DNA of 13,587 nt from CAZVAP01 sp964625125 (GTDB lineage Bacteria; Patescibacteriota; Gracilibacteria; Absconditabacterales; Absconditicoccaceae), in contig CAZVAP010000020.1 in NCBI GenBank assembly GCA_964625125.1, positions 1-13,587 on the forward strand, read 5' to 3'. The notes beneath the pieces were generated by a model. That model was not told the DNA's origin, ran no database searches, and saw only the letters and a list, made by a program, of their open reading frames with translations. The position numbers were made by a program, and so were the translations under genes. Of this stretch, positions 9,095-13,587 are shown one piece after another (positions within the stretch are counted from its first letter, which is position 1; every line of letters starts with the position of its first letter).

Positions 9095-10162
9095 ATGAAA
9101 TTAAAATTAGCCTTTTTAAGCTTAACAAGTATTGGTTTATTAGCATTATGAGGATGTGGAATACAAAAAAACAATCCAGAAGAAATAATAAAACAAACAC
9201 AAACAAATGTAATAAATAAAATTACAAACACTGTACTTGCCAAGAAAGAATGAGAATTTAAATCAAATATCAACCTATTTTTAAATAGTCCTATGTGAAG
9301 TTGAGATTTAAAGTTAACTCTTACTTGATTAGCAAACAATTTAACATGAGAAATTTACTTAAGTTGATTAATAAATTATAATATTCCAACTTATCAAGAA
9401 AAATGAAAAATACAACTTAGTACAAAATTAATTACTACAGTAAAAAAGCTTTACTTTAAAATATTAAATTTAGAAGTCCAAACTACAAACCCTCAACTAC
9501 AAGCTTACTCTGAAATGATAAAAATGTTAATTAATAAATGGTTCTATTTAGATCTTTCAAAATATTCAACAAACCAAAAATATAACTTACAAAAAGTAGA
9601 TTTCAAAAAAATACTATCTAAATATCCAATATTTAAGCCAGAAAAAACATTAGATAAAAATAAATTTAAAGTTGAATTAGATAAAGATAACATAGCAAAT
9701 ATCATAATCAAAGCAAATGAACAACTTAAACAACAAATAAGTAAAGATGAAATCAAAAAAAGCTTAAGCTGATTCAATATTGAATGAGTATTAACAATTA
9801 AAGAAGACAAGTTACACTTTGAATTTTCTTGATACATAGAAAATTACAACCAAAAAATACCTGTACAAATTAAGTATTTAACAAATAAACTATATATAGA
9901 TTTGCCTACAATTGAAATTAATTTAAATTTAAATAAGGACAAATATGATTGATATGTTAATTTAAAACAACAACAAATAAAATTAAATGTAAATTGACTA
10001 CTTAACAACAAAGCATTTGAAATAAACTTACAATATAATGTAGAGCCTATAAATCTAAACTTATATGTAGATTACCAACTAAATACAAAAAAAATCCAAA
10101 AAATTAATATACCAGAAAATGCAATTAACCTTGAAAAAATTATAAATAATTTCAAAAAATAA
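9095..10162 (+). CDS. lipoprotein of unknown function, 355 aa
   Basis: The N-terminus MKLKLAFLSLTSIGLLALGG is a lipoprotein signal peptide with the lipobox L-G-G-C and Cys21 as the lipidated residue. The -2 glycine is a TGA codon, so the signal is invisible under the standard code. The mature protein has about 335 residues. The C-terminal half is rich in alternating short beta strands (for example IEINLNLNKDKYDGYVNL). This could fit a LolA/LppX-type lipid-binding fold, but the likeness is weak and I would not name it on that basis. By my count 13 of 16 glycines are TGA. It ends just before a strong terminator and probably closes a two-gene unit with the secreted-protein gene at 7895. The start is preceded by AT-rich sequence, without a Shine-Dalgarno sequence. 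Confidence 0.88.
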
Positions 10163-10166
10163 AAAA

Positions 10167-10183
10167 GGCAGCTTACAACTGCC
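10167..10183 (+). repeat. short hairpin after the lipoprotein stop
   Basis: GGCAG and CTGCC form a 5-bp stem with a 7-nt loop, flanked by an A run on the left and CTTT on the right. It may be a weak first terminator ahead of the stronger one at 10204-10230. Confidence 0.45.
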
Positions 10184-10203
10184 CTTTAAACCTAATTTAA
10201 GGA

Positions 10204-10230
10204 CCTACCTTGTATAAAGGTAGGTTTTTT
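10204..10230 (+). terminator. Rho-independent terminator of the lipoprotein unit
   Basis: CCTACCTT pairs with AAGGTAGG (10204-10211 and 10217-10224), an 8-bp stem with a 5-nt loop, followed by six T at 10225-10230. The T run overlaps the stop codon of the convergent 84-residue gene. Confidence 0.9.
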
Positions 10231-10483
10231 AGTTAAGCAATAATTCTACTAACCTTTTCAAAGTTTTAATAAGAGAAACATTTATATACAAATATCCTGT
10301 ATAATCTAAAATTTCAAATTCAGAAATTTTTATTCATTCCAAAGAATACTTAACAAAAAATTTTCATGATGGAATAGACAATAAAGCAACAATTTTTCAA
10401 TTTTTCTCATCCAATATTTTTAATGAAATATTACCTTTAGAAATTTCTTTAACCTGTACATTAAATAAAGTTAACTGTTGCAT
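10229..10483 (-). CDS. small unrecognised protein, 84 aa
   Basis: The frame runs from ATG at 10481-10483 to TAA at 10229-10231, 84 residues with three TGA glycines. It starts MQQLTLFNVQVKEISKG, has beta-strand-like alternation in the first two thirds (FFVKYSLEGIKISEFEIL) and a helical end (SLIKTLKRLVELLLN). There is no signal peptide or membrane helix, so it is probably cytoplasmic. I do not recognise a family. It stands alone, convergent with the lipoprotein gene and divergent from the AbiEi-like gene. A small hairpin with a T run lies 25-40 bp before its start. Clean stop placement and normal composition for this genome support it as real, but it is short and could be spurious. Confidence 0.6.
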
Positions 10484-10502
10484 CCTAATTTTGAGTAAAA
10501 AT

Positions 10503-10521
10503 AAAAAACTGCAAAATGCAG
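10503..10521 (-). terminator. short terminator-like hairpin upstream of the 84-residue gene
   Basis: On the minus strand CTGCA and TGCAG (10509-10521) form a 5-bp stem with a 3-nt loop, then six T (10503-10508) and more T. It could end minus-strand read-through from 11433 or act as an attenuator for the 84-residue gene. The stem is short. Confidence 0.4.
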
Positions 10522-10679
10522 AATATAACTAGATTATTTCTTTGTTGGTTAATTTTATATATTTTTTTTATTTTTTTACAATGGAAACTTTAATTTTATT
10601 TTACTGTAAACTTTCTATTTATTTTTATGTAAAAATCATTATTATTTTTCTAAACTTTTATTCAGTAAAAAACTAGATT
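10522..10679. promoter_or_regulatory. AT-rich control region of the AbiEi-like gene
   Basis: This gap contains no gene. AACTAGATTAT occurs at 10527-10537 and 10671-10681, the second copy running into the start codon. There is also a TTTAC-T-GTAAA palindrome at about 10600-10610, and AAACTT recurs at 10585, 10608 and 10652. AbiEi-type antitoxins are known to repress their own promoters, so these may be operators, but no clear -35/-10 pair stands out. Confidence 0.35.
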
Positions 10680-11438
10680 ATGACAAATACTAAAACTAAC
10701 ATAATTGTTAAAAAATTATTAAAAAAGAAAGGAAAAATTTTACATATTGATGAAATAAAAAAATTAATAGAAGATTTAGATAAAAAAGCCGTATACAAAC
10801 AAATTTATCATTTAAAAAACAAAGGAATACTTCTTTCCCTTAAAAAAGATTTATTTTTTATAAAAGATCCTAATCTGGAAATTACCCAGGAAGAAATTAT
10901 TGAACAAATATATTGGAAATTACTAAAAGACTATACAAAATCTAATTTTTGACAAAAATATTTTATTTGATGAGTTAAAGCTTTAGAAATATGGAACAAT
11001 AATTATTCAATTCCAGATAAAATAACTATTGTAAATCCTTACAAAAAATCAAAAACTATATTGTTAAGCTGAAAAGAAATACAAAATACAACATACAATA
11101 TAAAATGATTAACTCCTGAAGATAGTTTTAAAAAATTCAAGAAATTTACAGAAAAATTTTTAATTGATAACAAAAATTTCATAGTTGCAAATTATGAATT
11201 ATCTTTACTAGAAAGTCTTTATAACTTATCTTTTGAAGAAGAAAAATATGTGTATGAAATTATTAAAAAAAATATAAGGAAAAACTATAAAAGAATAAAT
11301 ATAGAAACCTTTGAATACTTTCTAAAATTAGGGAAATACTCTCAATCATGTAAAAAACTTTATCAAATTTCTTTAACAATAAGACCTGATTTTGCTGAAA
11401 AGCTAAGAAAAATTATACTTAAATGGTCATATTTATAA
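10680..11438 (+). CDS. winged-helix regulator resembling AbiEi antitoxin, 252 aa
   Basis: AbiEi proteins are autoregulating antitoxins of type IV toxin-antitoxin systems. The 252-residue length fits. Residues 1-75 look like a winged helix: a basic first helix, ILHIDEIKKLIEDL, then AVYKQIYHLKNKGILLSL as the recognition helix, and a wing ending DLFFIKDP. The next domain has YFIGGVKALEIWNNNYSIP followed by KITIVNPYKKSKTI, like the AbiEi pattern of an aromatic-Ile-Gly stretch, ALxxHxxxxxP and a beta strand. The two adjacent glycines in YFIGG are both TGA, while tryptophans (EIWNN, LKWSY) are TGG. No AbiEii-type nucleotidyltransferase toxin gene is adjacent: the downstream gene is convergent and encodes a DedA protein. 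It is therefore either a solitary antitoxin or a chromosomal regulator of the same fold. It ends in the palindrome TTATAA shared with its neighbour. Confidence 0.6.
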
Positions 11439-11447
11439 GTCTTTTTT
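11417..11447 (+). terminator. possible terminator overlapping the end of the AbiEi-like gene
   Basis: ACTTAAAT (11417-11424) can pair with ATTTATAAGT (11431-11440) with a 2-nt bulge and a 6-nt loop, followed by six T at 11442-11447. The stem is A-T rich and therefore weak, and part of it is coding. Confidence 0.35.
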
Positions 11448-12023
11448 AATTCTTCTTTTATAATACTCCCAGAAAATATAAGCCAATATAATAAAACTAA
11501 CTACATACCAAACATAATCCCCAAGAAAATGCTGTAGCATATTAAAACCTATTAACCATACGACAAAAAAATAAGTAATTCCATAAATTATCATTATAAA
11601 ATCCAATAATAAAAATTTTTTAATTTCCATTTTAATTATTCAAGCAACTACTGGAGCTACCCGAACAACACCAGGAATAAGCTTTCAAATTAAAAAATAT
11701 TTACCCGAATTATTTTTCATATTAGCAATCCACTCTATTATTTTTTGATTTTGAAAAAACTTAAATTTTAAAATTTTGTTTCAAAAATTAGATCAAATAA
11801 AATAACTTATAATTTCTCATATAAATGCCCCAAAAACTAAAACAACCCATACTACATACCAAGGAAAAAATTTTACAGCTAAAAACAATCCTAAAAAAAT
11901 AAAAATATCAGGATAAACAAATATCATTACAGGAAAAATATTTGTTATAATAATTCCAATAAAAACTATTATCAAGCCTACATAAGGATGTAAGTTTATA
12001 TAATTTTGAAGAATTTCTAGCAT
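11433..12023 (-). CDS. DedA-family (VTT domain) membrane protein, 196 aa
   Basis: DedA/VTT proteins are multi-pass membrane proteins linked to lipid (undecaprenyl-phosphate or phospholipid) flipping and envelope homeostasis. Here the frame is continuous only with TGA as glycine. Features: hydrophobic segments at about residues 14-36, 40-73, 130-160 and 163-183; GEIISYFIGSNFG (about 69-81), equivalent to the family motif GDxxxYxIGRxxG; and LIGKLIPGVVRVAPVVAGII with KMEIKKFLLLDFI, equivalent to the FxGRFxPxxRxxxxxxAG...M...F region. The Arg after Pro-Gly is kept. Length is normal to slightly short. It lies 16 bp downstream of the ATPase gene and is probably co-transcribed with it. It converges on the AbiEi-like gene with a 6-bp overlap. 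Substrate is unknown. Confidence 0.85.
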
Positions 12024-12039
12024 AATTTTTAAAAAAAAT

Positions 12040-13587
12040 TTAAATACTTTCCCAAACAGCTTTAACTTGTCAATCTACATTCTTAAGTTCAATCAATTTA
12101 ACCTTAATCTTATCTCAAATATTATAATAATCTTTCCAATTTATTCATTCAGGCAAATTTATATTCTTTTTATGAAGTAATCATTCATATTTATCAGTTA
12201 CTACAAACAACCCATAATTAAATTTTAATTTTACAACTCATTCAAAAATATCTCCTATATCCTCTGATGATGAAATTGATATATTTTTTGTATCAATTTT
12301 TGTATCAATAGAATTATTCTTAGCTTCAGTTTTTTTAGAATTTTCTACTTTATCATTTTTTTCCACAGATAAGTTTAATTTTAAATTAATTTGTCTTTCT
12401 ACTTGCTCTTTTGGTAGAGAATACTTTTGTCTTGAAAAGTTTTTAATTACTTTAACATTTTCAACTTTATATTTTTCAGAAGAAATTGGAAAAGTTGCCA
12501 AACCAAATACATCAGTAGATACACCATCTACCATTATTTTAGAATAAGCTTTAAATTTTGGAATAGATACTATATCATTCACTGATATTTTATTTTTAAA
12601 TTGTTTAACTAATATTTCTGCATCTTGATTTCATGAATTAAAAACAATTATATTACCAACATTTCCAAATATAGCATTTTGAATACTTTCATCTATTTGC
12701 GAAATATACTGATTTGCTACTATCAATGATAGATTATATTTCCTAGCTTCTGATAAAATAACTGCAAAAGAATCAGTAGCAAAATTTTGAAATTCATCTA
12801 TATACAACGAAAAGTAGTTTCTCTTTGAAATATCTAAAGCTGCTCTTTTCATAGTTTCTACCTGGATTTGACTTACCACAAAAGAACCTATTAAAGACGA
12901 ATTATCTTCCCCTATCAAGCCTTTTGATAAATTAACAAGAAAAATTTTGTTATTATTCATAATATCTTGGATATCAATTGTACTAGTAGTTTGTCAAAAA
13001 ATATTTCTAATAATTCCAGAAGAAACAAACTGACCAATTTTATTTAAAATAGGACTAATAGCCTCAGAAGCAAATCTTTCTGACCATTTTGAAAACTCAT
13101 TTTCCCAAAAATTTTTCATTACAGGATCTGAAATCTTAGAAACTACTTGTTTTCTAAAGTTTTTATCAGTTAAAAGTCTAATTATATCAAGAAAATTTGC
13201 TCAAGGATAATCTGTTAGTGTAATTAAAACATTCCTTAAAATATATTCCAATCTAGGTCACCAACTATAAGAATATAACTTTTTAAATACCGACAAAATA
13301 GTACTTAAAACCAAATCTTTATTTTTTTCTTTTTCTTCTAAAGATAATTGAGAAATTTTATAAAAAGGATTAAAACCTACTGGATTTAATGTATCAGAAA
13401 CATCAAACAATACCACATCTTTAATCCTATTATCAGGAATAATTTTTAAAATAGTTTCAACTAAATCTCAATGAGGGTCTATCAAAGCTAATCCTCTTCA
13501 ATTTTCTAAATCAGAATAAATCATATTTGAAAGTAAAGTAGATTTACCAACTCATGTTTTTCAAACAATATAAACATGACGAGCTTT
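12040..13587 (-). CDS. VirD4/TraD/HerA-like conjugation-type ATPase with C-terminal S1 domain, start outside window
   Basis: The last 515 residues are visible; the N-terminus, where a membrane anchor could be, lies off the right edge. The motor is clear: Walker A VGKTGVGKST (visible residues 8-17), IDPHGDLVE (about 36-44), NPVGFNPF, WGPRLEYILRNVL, the Walker B strand LYIDEFQ followed by LSEARKYNLSLIVANQY, and the closing MVDGVSTDVFGLATFP. These are hallmarks of VirD4/TraD-type coupling ATPases and related HerA/DUF87 proteins common in Patescibacteria, which drive DNA or protein through membranes. Two of the three Walker A glycines and the glycine of DPHGD are TGA. After a charged linker (about 385-445), residues ~446-515 form an S1 RNA-binding domain: GVVKLKFNYGLFVV, YEGLLHKKNI, YYNIGDKIKVKLIEL. 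This fusion is unusual. A DedA gene follows after 16 bp. Confidence 0.92.

Noticed and set aside
9052..9339. Minus-strand open frame over the lipoprotein start
   Set aside because: The plus strand has a lipobox protein in a long clean frame; the minus frame has no supporting signal.
9544..9837. Minus-strand hydrophobic frame with many Leu and Ser
   Set aside because: It is antisense to the Lys/Asn-rich lipoprotein, and such composition arises automatically on the opposite strand.
13201..13260. Mycoplasma-type code (TGA as Trp)
   Set aside because: TGG already supplies Trp, and the WGPR motif needs TGG as Trp and TGA as Gly side by side. Trp would also break GKTGVGKS and DPHGD.
1..13587. tRNA, rRNA, insertion sequence, riboswitch or replication origin
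   Set aside because: I saw no cloverleaf with conserved T-loop, no rRNA motifs, no transposase motifs with inverted ends and no DnaA-box cluster. Intergenic gaps are all under 200 bp.

Overview
This window reads correctly only if TGA is a glycine codon (translation table 25). At invariant glycines of GroEL, GroES, a DedA-family protein and a conjugation-type ATPase the DNA has TGA, while TGG still encodes tryptophan. In the ATPase the two sit side by side in the motif WGPR (TGG TGA CCT AGA). This code is known from Absconditabacteria (SR1) and Gracilibacteria, two lineages of the Patescibacteria/CPR. The very high A+T content and dense gene packing fit such an organism. The sequence alone does not tell the two lineages apart. 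With the standard code most genes here would look like broken pieces.

Layout, left to right. (1) 1-484, minus: start of an acidic protein with 16-residue tandem repeats, cut by the window edge. (2) 610-2574, minus: groES-groEL operon with a CIRCE-like operator, a promoter nested in the preceding terminator, and its own terminator. (3) 2678-7833, minus: a 954-residue membrane-anchored surface protein followed by a 740-residue membrane-anchored protein. (4) 7895-10162, plus, divergent from (3): a secreted protein and a lipoprotein, ending in a strong terminator. (5) 10229-10483, minus: an unrecognised 84-residue protein. (6) 10680-11438, plus: a winged-helix protein resembling AbiEi antitoxins, with no toxin gene beside it. 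(7) 11433-13587, minus: a DedA-family membrane protein preceded by a VirD4/TraD/HerA-like ATPase that carries an S1 RNA-binding domain at its C terminus and runs off the right edge.

How the parts may work together (inference): 4969-10162 is a compact cell-envelope module of four exported or anchored proteins driven from one 61-bp divergent promoter region. Members of this group live attached to other bacteria, so an adhesion or host-contact role is reasonable but is not shown by sequence. The ATPase and DedA protein form a second, probably co-transcribed, membrane unit.

Regulatory signals are tightly packed. The promoters of the genes starting at 484, 2574, 4900 and 7833 have recognisable -35/-10 boxes. 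Most starts lack a Shine-Dalgarno sequence, and two genes share an almost identical A-rich leader. No tRNA, rRNA, CRISPR array, insertion sequence or riboswitch was seen, and no stretch longer than 300 bases lacks a gene.
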